From a virus, in IMG/VR virus record IMGVR_UViG_3300042695_000931, positions 1 to 22,157 of that record: DNA of 22,157 nt; one strand, 5' to 3'. Positions 1-7,900 of the stretch are shown here, one piece after another. Position 1 is the first letter of the stretch. The number at the start of each line of letters is the position of its first letter. The notes below the pieces were generated by a model. That model was given only the letters and a program-made list of their open reading frames with translations. It had not been told where the DNA came from and did no database searches. Position numbers and translations under genes: made by a program.

Positions 1-2
1 TT

Positions 3-1634
3 CCGATCTTCGACGCGCTGCAAAATCCGCTGGTCCGGCGCGTGCACTTCCGCAAGGCGGTGCAGATCGGCGGCACGCTGGTCGCCGACGTCTGGCTACC
101 GTGGATAATCGCCAACGACCCCGGCCCAATCTCGTGGACGATGCAGACCGACGAGATGGTCGAAAAGCACGCGAAGACGCGCCTCTGGCCGCTGCTCGAG
201 CGCTGCCGTCCGGTCGCTGCGCTACTGCCGAAGCCGGGGCCGCATCGCACCACGACCGAGATCTTCTTCGGCGGCTTCTTCGTGACGCTCAACGCGGCGA
301 ACCTTTCAACGCAGCAGAGCCAATCGATCCGCTACAAGATCAACGACGAGCTCTGGCTCCCGCGCTGGCAGGAGATCTACGGCCACGCCGTGGCGCGCGT
401 CTCAAAGTTCGAGGAGGTCGGGCGCTCGAAGATCTACAACGCGAGCCAGGCGCCGGTGATGGACGCGGAGACGGGCAACGTCGAGGACACGAGCTACCGC
501 TCAGGCGACCAGAGCGAGTGGCACGCCGAGTGCCCAGCCTGCCGAAAGATTCTGCCGGTCGCGTTTGAGGTGCTGCACAAGGAGCAGCGCGGCGGCGTGA
601 TCTGGGACCGAGCGGCGCGCCGCGATGACGAGACGTGGGACGTCGGGCGCGCGGTGGAGACCTGCCGTTTCCGCTGCATCGCTTGCGGTCACGAGTCCGT
701 AGACAGCGACGCGACGCGCGCTGGCTGGGCGAAGACCGGGCGCTTCGTGCCGATGAATCCTGCGGCGCCGCGCGAGGTGCGTTCGTTTCGACTGGAGGCA
801 ATCGTCACGCGGCCGATGCGGCTCCTAGTCGAGGAGTTCCTCCAGGCCGAAAACCAGCTGGTTCGCACGGGCGACGAGCAGGCGAAGATTGAGTTTCGGA
901 CGAAGCGGCAGGCGCTGCCGTGGATCGTGGAGAAGAAAGCGGTGAACGTGCTGTTGAAGGACTCGGGCTACAAGCTCGCCGACTACGCGCAGGGCGAGTC
1001 GATCCCAGACGAGGCGATCCGCTTTATGGCGATTGACCGCCAGCAAGATCACTTCTGGGTCGAGGTCGGCGCGTTCTCCACGGCGCAAGGGCCGCGCTAC
1101 CGCCAGCTGTGGTTCGGGCGGATTGACACGCGGGACCAGCTGCGCGCGCTCCAGGAGCGGTTCAAGGTCTCGTCGGCTTGCGTCGCGCAGGATCGCGGCT
1201 ACCGGCCGGCGGACGTGGACCGCGATTGCGCTGAGTTTGGCTGGCGCTCGATGCGCGGTTACGGCCGGCGCACGTGGACGATGCGAGACGAGGCGACCGG
1301 GCAGATGGTCAACTTCCCGTTCAGCGACCCACAGGTCAGCGACTACCGGGGCGGCGATGTTTACTTCTACAACTGGTCCGGCGATTACTTTAAGGACACG
1401 CTGGCGAGCGCGCTGGAGGGTAAGGGCGACTTGCGCTGGGAACTGCCGTCGGACGTCAACCCGCTCTACCTTGAGCACCTCAAAGGCGAGGCGAAGGTCG
1501 AGGTGCGGACCGGCGTCTGGGAGTGGCGGGAGGTCCGAAGCAACGCGCCGAATCACGGCCTCGATACGTCGGCGATGCTCCTCTGTATGGCGACGATTGC
1601 GGGCATCATCCGCTTCGTGCCGGCGAAAAGTTAG
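3..1634 (+). CDS. terL: Phage terminase large subunit, GpA/lambda-A type (5' partial)
   Basis: The frame is open to the left edge, so the true start lies upstream; a GTG at 42 is internal. The 543 visible residues match the GpA-type terminase: an ATPase that drives DNA packaging and a nuclease that cuts concatemers. A deviant Walker A lies at nt 54-77 (KAVQIGGT), with the lysine at the front as in lambda gpA and no GKT. It is followed by NDPGPISWTMQTDEM, as in the family. A Walker-B-like YKINDELWL is near nt 335-360. Two cysteine pairs (ECPACRK near nt 529 and CRFRCIACGHE near nt 662) form a probable zinc knuckle between ATPase and nuclease. MAIDRQQDHFWVEV near nt 1025 fits the first acidic strand of the RNase H-like nuclease. 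No small terminase is visible; it may lie upstream. Confidence 0.93.
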   Translation, partial: PIFDALQNPLVRRVHFRKAVQIGGTLVADVWLPWIIANDPGPISWTMQTDEMVEKHAKTRLWPLLERCRPVAALLPKPGPHRTTTEIFFGGFFVTLNAANLSTQQSQSIRYKINDELWLPRWQEIYGHAVARVSKFEEVGRSKIYNASQAPVMDAETGNVEDTSYRSGDQSEWHAECPACRKILPVAFEVLHKEQRGGVIWDRAARRDDETWDVGRAVETCRFRCIACGHESVDSDATRAGWAKTGRFVPMNPAAPREVRSFRLEAIVTRPMRLLVEEFLQAENQLVRTGDEQAKIEFRTKRQALPWIVEKKAVNVLLKDSGYKLADYAQGESIPDEAIRFMAIDRQQDHFWVEVGAFSTAQGPRYRQLWFGRIDTRDQLRALQERFKVSSACVAQDRGYRPADVDRDCAEFGWRSMRGYGRRTWTMRDEATGQMVNFPFSDPQVSDYRGGDVYFYNWSGDYFKDTLASALEGKGDLRWELPSDVNPLYLEHLKGEAKVEVRTGVWEWREVRSNAPNHGLDTSAMLLCMATIAGIIRFVPAKS

Positions 1635-1688
1635 CGTGGAATTGGGGCCGAGGTTTTCCTCAAAAGAGTTCTGGACTTTCCCGAGCGC

Positions 1689-1724
1689 TTGGGTTTCTCT
1701 CTGCACATCGACAGAGCAACCCAA
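1689..1724 (+). other. Inverted repeat in the leader of the next gene
   Basis: TTGGGTT (1689-1695) pairs with AACCCAA (1718-1724), and CTCTG (1699-1703) pairs with CAGAG (1712-1716), with a 3/1-nt internal loop and an 8-nt apical loop. An A-rich run follows it, not a T-run, so it is not a canonical terminator. It sits in the 107-nt gap after the terminase gene, 17 nt before the next ATG, and could be an RNA stability or leader structure. Its function is unknown. Confidence 0.4.
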
Positions 1725-1741
1725 CCAAAAAAACAACGACA

Positions 1742-2110
1742 ATGACCACCAACGAAATTAACTACCTCAGCAAGAGCCTCGCCGCCTCGGTCGCCTTCTC
1801 AAAGAATAACCACCGCGCCGAAGTCATCATCGCCAAGCGCGGCGATCTGTCCGCCGTCGTCCGCTCGATCTACGGCAACCGCAGCAAGCCGCACTACGAA
1901 TTCGGCTACTGCCGCTTCGGGCGGAAGGCTGTCTGGGTCGGCGTGACTAACTTTTTCGGCAGTCACGCGGCCGAACTTTACAACGAGAGTCATACGAACG
2001 AATACGTGGGCAAAATCGCAGTCACGGTAGGCGAAGCGAATGTGCGAGACATCGCGGCGAAATGTTTCCGCGCCGCCGACGAAGTGACCGCGCTGCGGTC
2101 CGCCGCGTGA
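1742..2110 (+). CDS. Hypothetical phage protein
   Basis: A 122-residue protein starting at the ATG after an A-rich leader (ccaaaaaaacaacgaca). The frame stays open further upstream into the terminase gene, but the ATG at 1742 gives a product lying wholly beyond it, so that start is chosen. I do not recognise the family. The sequence is mixed alpha/beta in character, with an aromatic centre (HYEFGYCRFGRKAVWVGV) and no signal peptide, membrane segment or known catalytic motif. It lies between terminase and the gpW-like gene, where lambda-like phages often carry small accessory genes. Its TGA overlaps the GTG of the next gene (GTGA), suggesting translational coupling. There is no obvious Shine-Dalgarno site. 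Confidence 0.7.
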   Translation: MTTNEINYLSKSLAASVAFSKNNHRAEVIIAKRGDLSAVVRSIYGNRSKPHYEFGYCRFGRKAVWVGVTNFFGSHAAELYNESHTNEYVGKIAVTVGEANVRDIAAKCFRAADEVTALRSAA

Positions 2111-2307
2111 AGCCTCACGACTGCACCTTCGAGACCTTGGCGGACGGCCGCCAGGTCTGCTTTGAGTGCGACGCACCAAAGAACCCCGCCGCGGTCGCGC
2201 TAGGCCGCCTAGGCGGGCGGATCCGATCCGAGGCCAAGGCCGCCGCCGCAAGGCGCAACGGAAGACGAGGCGGACGACCGCCGAAGCAGACCAAGCCGCT
2301 CCCATAG
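2107..2307 (+). CDS. Small CxxC protein with basic GRRGGRPPK tail
   Basis: A 66-residue protein starting at GTG 2107, which overlaps the preceding TGA. The N-terminal part has HDC and then VCFECDAPK, so a small metal knuckle is possible. The C-terminal half is rich in Ala and Arg (ALGRLGGRIRSEAKAAAARR) and ends in NGRRGGRPPKQTKPLP. That end resembles an AT-hook-like minor-groove binder and a tail common in small phage proteins. Nucleic-acid binding is therefore plausible but inferred. The stop codon TAG lies in the loop of an intrinsic terminator, so the gene's last codons form the 5' arm of the stem. An alternative upstream ATG at 2062 would sit inside the previous gene and is less likely. 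Confidence 0.65.
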   Translation: MKPHDCTFETLADGRQVCFECDAPKNPAAVALGRLGGRIRSEAKAAAARRNGRRGGRPPKQTKPLP

Positions 2308-2322
2308 TGGGGCGGCTTTTTT
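2293..2322 (+). terminator. Intrinsic terminator overlapping the end of the CxxC gene
   Basis: AAGCCGC (2293-2299) and CCCA (2301-2304) pair with TGGG (2308-2311) and GCGGCTT (2312-2318) around one bulged T at 2300. The loop is TAG (2305-2307), the stop codon of the upstream gene. A run of six T (2317-2322) follows. This is a strong rho-independent signal between the terminase-side genes and the gpW/portal genes. Confidence 0.88.
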
Positions 2323-2349
2323 GTCGTCAAATCGAAGCCAGCGCGCCGC

Positions 2350-2367
2350 GTCAAAAAACCTTTTGAC
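2350..2367 (+). promoter_or_regulatory. GTCAAAA/TTTTGAC inverted repeat carrying a TTTGACG start-associated motif
   Basis: GTCAAAA (2350-2356) and TTTTGAC (2361-2367) are a perfect 7-nt inverted repeat around AACC. The right arm is part of TTTTGACG, and the same TTTGACG element recurs before three other genes (13014, 14984 and 17395). TTGACG is followed by 14 nt and then the ATG at 2383. The palindrome could bind a protein; the recurring motif may be a phage promoter or translation-initiation element. Function is inferred only from repetition and position. Confidence 0.45.
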
Positions 2368-2382
2368 GGCTGCCGCTCTTTT

Positions 2383-2622
2383 ATGGCGGCCGACAATCCC
2401 TTCCTCGACATTGACGTTGCGACGCTGACAACGCTCAAGTCCAAGGTCTTGGACGCAATCCAGGCTTGCCTGCTCAACACGAGCTACTCGCTCAACGGCA
2501 AGAGCGTCACGCGCGCTGATCTTAACACGCTCAACAAGATGCTGGGCGACATCACCGCGGCGATTGAATACCAAAACGGCGACACGACCGACACGACGTT
2601 CGTCAGCTTCACGGGCAATTGA
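2383..2622 (+). CDS. gpW-like head-tail joining protein
   Basis: A 79-residue protein. The length, the pattern (a helix around LTTLKSKVLDAIQACLL, a beta-hairpin around YSLNGKSVTRADL, then a helix NTLNKMLGDITAAIEYQNG) and the position between terminase and portal match lambda gpW. That protein plugs the portal after packaging and joins head to tail. Identification is by fold-like pattern and synteny, not by strict sequence identity. There is no Shine-Dalgarno site; the start follows a terminator and a TTTGACG element. GCCGC before and GCGGC directly after the ATG could pair, placing the start codon in a 9-nt loop. Confidence 0.72.
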   Translation: MAADNPFLDIDVATLTTLKSKVLDAIQACLLNTSYSLNGKSVTRADLNTLNKMLGDITAAIEYQNGDTTDTTFVSFTGN

Positions 2623-2624
2623 TT

Positions 2625-4922
2625 ATGCAGACCTTCGACGCGACCCAAGTCATCCGCAACCGGCCGTGGTTCGAGCGGGCGCTCGAGACCATCGCGCCGC
2701 AGGCCGCGCTGCGCCGGCTCCAGGCTCGCGTCGAGACCGCGCTTTTTAGCTACAACGCCGCGCAGACGAACCGGCTTTACGCGCCGATGCAGTACGGCCA
2801 GCCGAGCGAGTCCTCGCAGACGGTGCGCGAGCGCGTGGTGATGATGTGGGAAGCGCGGAACTTGGTCGAGAATTGTCCCGAGGTGAAGGAGGTCTCGCGC
2901 AAGTTCGGCAATTACCTGACGCCGACGGAATACTCGGCAACGACTGGAGACCGCGACTACAACGCGACCGTCAACGAGTGGTTTCACTCGTGGTGCAAGC
3001 AGGCCGACGCGACGGGCCGCAATTCCTTCCGCAAGCTCGTCCAGCTGGCCGCGGAAAACCGGCCGGTAGACGGCGACTGCGGCTTCGTCATCCGCCGCGT
3101 GGGCGATGGGCTCAAGCTCCAGCTGGTGCCGGCGACCCGCATCGGCAATCCAAACGAGATGGGCCTCGACTCGGAGAACTACTTCGAGGGCGTCATCACG
3201 AACGAGTTCGGCGTGCCGGTAGCGTATCGCATTTACCGCGTGACGCGCGAGGGCGTTTACTTCGGCGCGGAGGACGTGCCGGCCGGCAACTTCTGCCACT
3301 ACTTCGACCCCTTCCGCGTCGATCAGTACCGCGGCGTGACCGACTTTCACGCGGCGATCCAGACGGCGCGGATGCTGCACGAGATCCTCCAGGCCGAGAA
3401 GGCCGGCGTGCGCTTCGCTTCGCAGCAGGCTGCGCTCGTCTTCACGGACCGCGGCACGGCCAACGCGCGCAACCTCTTCACGCCGACCCCGAGCGCGACG
3501 CTGCCCAGCGGACAGCAGCAGAAGAACGAGCTTTCCGAGGTCGGGATGATTAAGTATCTCGGCCAGGCTGATCGCGTCGAGACGATGCCGGCGCGGCCGA
3601 GCACGGCGTTCACGGGCTTCATCGCGCATCTGATGCACGAGCTTTCCATCGCGGTCGGCATCCCGAAGGGCGTCCTCTTCGGCACGCAGGATTACGCCGG
3701 CCCGAGCGTGCGCGCGGAGTTCGCCGCGGCCGACCGAGTGTTCGCGCGGCATCAGGGCGTCCTCGTGGACAAGGTGCTCGACCCGATTAAGAACGCGGTG
3801 ATCCTCGATGCCATCGCCCGCGGAGAAATCCCGGCGCCTCCGGCTCGCGCCGGCGAGACTCCGGTGCAGGCGCTTAAGCGCGCGACCCGCGGCGAGTGGC
3901 GCTTCCCGCCTAAGCTCACCATCGACGTTGGTCGCGAGAGCCAAGCCAATCTGAACGAGAACCGCCAAGGCGCGAAGTCTCTCCAAGAGATCGCGGCCGA
4001 GCAGGGCACCGATGCCTTTACGCGGCTTGAGCAGATCGCTGCGGAGGCGAGCTACGTCAAGGAGCTCTCGGAGCGCTACGAGATCCCCGAGACGGCGATT
4101 CGCCTCGTGACCAATTCGCTGCCCAGCACGCCGGCTGCTGCTGCCGCTACTGGCGACAACGTGGCGAGCGCCGCCGCTGAGGCGCAGGCGGAATCGACCG
4201 CATCGCCGGAGGACGAAACGCCCGACCAGCCTCCGACGCCGGCCGAGCTTGCGCGCTTCGCGAGCGTCGATCTCACGCCGACCGATGCGATGGCAGCCGA
4301 GGCCAAGCGCGGCCTCGAGTGGCGCGAGAAGTTCAACCGTGGCGGCACGGCAGTTGGCGTCGCTCGCGCGCGCGACATCAGCAACAAGTCGAATCTGTCG
4401 CCCGACACGGTGCGCCGGATGGTCTCGTATTTCGCGCGGCACGAGGTGGACAAGCAGGGCACGGGCTTTTCCCCAGGCGAAGACGGCTATCCTTCCGCCG
4501 GCCGCATCGCGTGGGCGCTATGGGGCGGTGACGCCGGCGCCAGCTGGGCGCGTGCGAAATCCGAGGCGCTCAAACGCGAGGAACTGAATCGGCCGACAAA
4601 CGTCGCCGATGCGCTAGAGGCTGGGCGCAATCGCGCGAAGCGGCCGCTGGAGCGGCTGGCTGACAAGGCGACCAAGCTTGCCGCGGTGCGCGAGAAGCTC
4701 GGCCACAACGCGAAGAGCGAGGCGCAGATCCAGCAGGCGCTCAAGCCGTTCGGATTTCAACCGAAGCCAGTCGTTGCGCCGCCGCCTCCCGCTCCGGTCG
4801 TCACGCTATCCGACGCCCGCAAGATGCTCGCCGAGAAGGCCGACGCCGAGAACAAGCTGACCGCGCTCTTCGCGAGCGTGACTGATCGCCGCGCCAAGAT
4901 CAAAAGCCTCCGCACCCATTGA
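2625..4922 (+). CDS. Portal protein, lambda gpB family, with appended C-terminal domain
   Basis: A 765-residue protein from ATG 2625; a TTG at 2619 overlapping the previous stop is the alternative start. It forms the dodecameric head vertex for DNA passage. Family signs are YNAAQTNR (43-50), an N-terminal region with VRERVVMMWEARNLVENCP, the basic core, and DPFRVDQYRGVTDFHAAI (228-245). The usual portal region ends by about residue 510. An Ala/Pro/Glu linker follows, then a separate domain around 545-650 with RGGTAVGVARARDIS (572-586) and GEDGYPSAGRIAWALWGG (618-635), a module I associate with many phage structural or unknown proteins. The last ~110 residues are coiled-coil-like with a poly-Pro break. 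No gpC-type protease follows directly, unlike lambda. Confidence 0.92.
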   Translation: MQTFDATQVIRNRPWFERALETIAPQAALRRLQARVETALFSYNAAQTNRLYAPMQYGQPSESSQTVRERVVMMWEARNLVENCPEVKEVSRKFGNYLTPTEYSATTGDRDYNATVNEWFHSWCKQADATGRNSFRKLVQLAAENRPVDGDCGFVIRRVGDGLKLQLVPATRIGNPNEMGLDSENYFEGVITNEFGVPVAYRIYRVTREGVYFGAEDVPAGNFCHYFDPFRVDQYRGVTDFHAAIQTARMLHEILQAEKAGVRFASQQAALVFTDRGTANARNLFTPTPSATLPSGQQQKNELSEVGMIKYLGQADRVETMPARPSTAFTGFIAHLMHELSIAVGIPKGVLFGTQDYAGPSVRAEFAAADRVFARHQGVLVDKVLDPIKNAVILDAIARGEIPAPPARAGETPVQALKRATRGEWRFPPKLTIDVGRESQANLNENRQGAKSLQEIAAEQGTDAFTRLEQIAAEASYVKELSERYEIPETAIRLVTNSLPSTPAAAAATGDNVASAAAEAQAESTASPEDETPDQPPTPAELARFASVDLTPTDAMAAEAKRGLEWREKFNRGGTAVGVARARDISNKSNLSPDTVRRMVSYFARHEVDKQGTGFSPGEDGYPSAGRIAWALWGGDAGASWARAKSEALKREELNRPTNVADALEAGRNRAKRPLERLADKATKLAAVREKLGHNAKSEAQIQQALKPFGFQPKPVVAPPPPAPVVTLSDARKMLAEKADAENKLTALFASVTDRRAKIKSLRTH

Positions 4923-4924
4923 CA

Positions 4925-7900
4925 ATGCATAGTGTCCTCGACGCCATCATCACGAGCAACGAGCAGCTGGGCCAGCGGGCTGAGGAGTTCGCGCAGCTGC
5001 TAGTCGAGCACGACAAGACGCTCGACGAACTGCTCGAGCGCATCGGCAAGACGGTGCCGGAGATCCGCAAGGAGCTGGAGTCCAAGCTGACCGAGGCGGT
5101 GCCTGGGCTCGTCTCGGACGCCTATGCCAAATACAACGAAGACCTCGAAGGCCGCTGCCGCGCCGCGCTCGCCGACTCGCAGACGAAGCTCGAAGCCGTC
5201 CGCGCTGAGATCGTCGCTCTTGCTCAAACGCAGTTCACCGAGGCCGAGAAGCAAATCGGGCTGACCGCGGAGCAGATCGAGTCGCGCATCCTGGGCGCGC
5301 TGACGGAGGCCGCGAAGGAGCGCATTACAAAGCTCGAGCGCGGTCTCGTCATCGAGATTCAGCACGCGGTCAACGCCGCGCTGCCGAAGCAGGAACTGGC
5401 CGCGGCGCCGACGCTGATCGACTCGTATCGCGGGCAATGGAAAGAGGGGATGGTCGCGCAGCGTGGCGATCTCTTCTCGTGGTACGGCTCCACCTACCTC
5501 GCGCTCGAGGACACGAATGACACGCCGGGGCGGAAGAACATCGCGACCGCTGGCGCGAAGTGGGCGGTGATCGCCGCGCGTGGTGCAGGCGGTGGCGGCG
5601 GTGGCGGCGGTGACTCGCTGCCTTCGCAGACGGGCAACGCGGGCAAGTTCCTCAAGACCGACGGCACGTCCACGCTCTGGGAAGCGATCCCCGGCGGCGG
5701 CGATATGCTGGGCGCGAACAACCTGACCGACGTCGCGTCGATCACGGCAGCATTCGCGAACATCAAGCAGCCGGCGAGCACGAGCGCCTCGGGCGTCGTC
5801 ACGTTCGCGACCTCGGGCGAGAGCGCCGCGCTGAAGGCGGTGCAGGCCAACGACGCGCGCTTGTCCGACTCGCGCACGCCTACCGCGCACGCTTCGACGC
5901 ATCAGACGGGCGGCAGCGACCCAATCGACTTCCCGGTGGATTCGGTCTTTGGCGCGACAAACACGATCACGCAAGTCGACTACTTCGCGCTTAACACGTC
6001 GAGCACCGCGAGCGTGACCACGGCGAAGGCCGTCTGGAACGCGACCGAGGGCGCCATCGAGGTCGGGCTCAACTCGAGCGTCAATGCGCTGCTCGGCGTC
6101 GACGCGCACGTGCAAGTCTACAACCAGAGCGGATCGCCGTTCACCAAGGGCCAAGTCGTGCGACAGGATGGCTCCTCTGGCACGCGGCTCAAGGTGGTGC
6201 TGGCGCTGGGCACCGATGATGCTAATTCGGCGACAACGATCGGCCTCGTCTCGCAGACCATCGGGAACAACTCGTCCGGCTTCATCATCACGAACGGCCT
6301 CCTGCGCGGCATCAACACCAACGCCTTCAACGAGGGCGACACGCTCTGGCTTTCGGCCACGACTCCAGGCGGACTCGTCAACACGCGGCCGACGCAGCCG
6401 AATCACTCGGTGCGGATCGGCTACGTGATCAAGAAGGCTGGCGTCGCGGATGGCATCATCTACGTCGACATTCTCAACGGGTTCGAGCTTGAGGAACTGC
6501 ACGACGTCCTCGTGACCACGGTCGCGAATCGCGATTTTCTCTCTTACGATTCCTCGACCACCGTCTGGCGGAATCGGCAGCTTTTCGACTCGACCGCTCC
6601 GGCTGCGCTTGGTGCCTCGGCCACGGCCGGCGTCTCGATCACCGCGGCCCGCGTCGATCACGTCCACGCACGGCCGACGCTCGACCAGCTGGACATCAGC
6701 GGCGCGGCGCAAGGCGACATCCTCTACCGCTCGGCCACCAGCTGGGCGCGGCTGCCCGCGGCAACTGCCGGATACATTCTCCAGACGAACGGCGCCGCGG
6801 CGAACCCCAGCTGGGCGCAGAACACCGGCGGCAGCGGCGCGCCGACCGATGCCGAATACATCGTCGCATCAGCGAACGGATCGCTGAGTGCCGAGCGGGT
6901 CATCAGCAACAGCACCTCGGTCACGGTCAACTTCGCGACCGGCGGACAGGTCTCGCTTGAACGCGCCGCGCTGACTGGCGACGTCACGGCCTCGCAGAAT
7001 AGTAACGCGACCACGATTGCCAACGACGCGGTCTCGAACGCGAAGCTCGCAAATATGGTGGCGAGCACCATTAAAGCGCGGGTCACGGCTTCGACCGGCG
7101 ATCCGGAAGATGCCAGCCTGACGCAAGTCCTCGACCTCGTCGGCTCCACGACTTACGGCGACGTCCTCTATCGCGGCAGCACGAGCTGGCAGCGGCTCGC
7201 GCCTTCGGTCTCGGGCTACGTGCTCGCGACGCAGGGGCAAGGCGCGAATCCGCTTTGGGTCGCGCAGACTGGCGGTGGCGGCGGCGCTCCTACGGACGCC
7301 GAGTATCTGGTCGCTAGCGCGAATGGAACGCTATCAGCGGAGCGCGTCATCCAGAACTCGACGTCGATCACGGTCAACTTGGCGACGGGCGGGCAGTTCG
7401 CGCTGGAGCGGGCAGCGCTCACAGGCGACGTGACCGCGAGCCAGAACAGCAACTCAACGACCATCGCGAACGGCGTCGTCAGCACGGCCAAGCTGGGCGG
7501 GGACATCACGACCGCGGGCAAGGCGCTCCTCGACGATGCAGATGCTGCGGCGCAGCGCACGACGCTCGGCCTCGGCACGCTCGCGACGCAGAACGGCACG
7601 TTCTCGGGCACAAGCTCGGGCACGAACACGGGCGACCAAACGATTACGCTCACGAGCGACGTTACCGGCAGCGGCACGGGCTCCTTCGCGACGACCATCG
7701 CGAATGATGCCGTGACCAACGCCAAGCTCGCCAATATGGCCGCGAGCACGATCAAGGCTCGCATCACCGGCAGCACGGGCGATCCCGAGGACGCAACGTT
7801 TACGCAGGTGCTCGACCTCGTTGGCTCGGCCACCTACGGCGACATCCTCTACCGCGACTCGAGCTCGTGGGCGCGCCTGCCTGCCGGCACCTCGGGCAAT

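Noticed and set aside
1635-1741. Terminator after the terminase gene
   Set aside because: The inverted repeat at 1689-1724 is followed by A-rich, not T-rich, sequence, so only an inverted repeat is reported.
2361-2390. TTGACG read as a sigma70 -35 box
   Set aside because: A -10 at 16-18 nt spacing would fall within or just after the start codon and is GC-rich (for example GCGGCC); no TATAAT-like hexamer is present.
2484-4442. Long reverse-strand reading frame (652 codons) opposite the portal gene
   Set aside because: Opposite-strand shadow of a GC-rich gene; the composition is dominated by Arg/Leu/Ala with no domain, and the + strand reading is a recognisable portal.
5588-5614. G-rich simple repeat (ggc/ggt run)
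   Set aside because: Encodes an in-frame glycine linker between fibre domains; no independent element is needed to explain it.
5000-6712. Long reverse-strand reading frame (570 codons) opposite the first fibre
   Set aside because: Same cause: Arg-rich low-complexity translation of GC-rich DNA; the fibre on the + strand has clear motifs.
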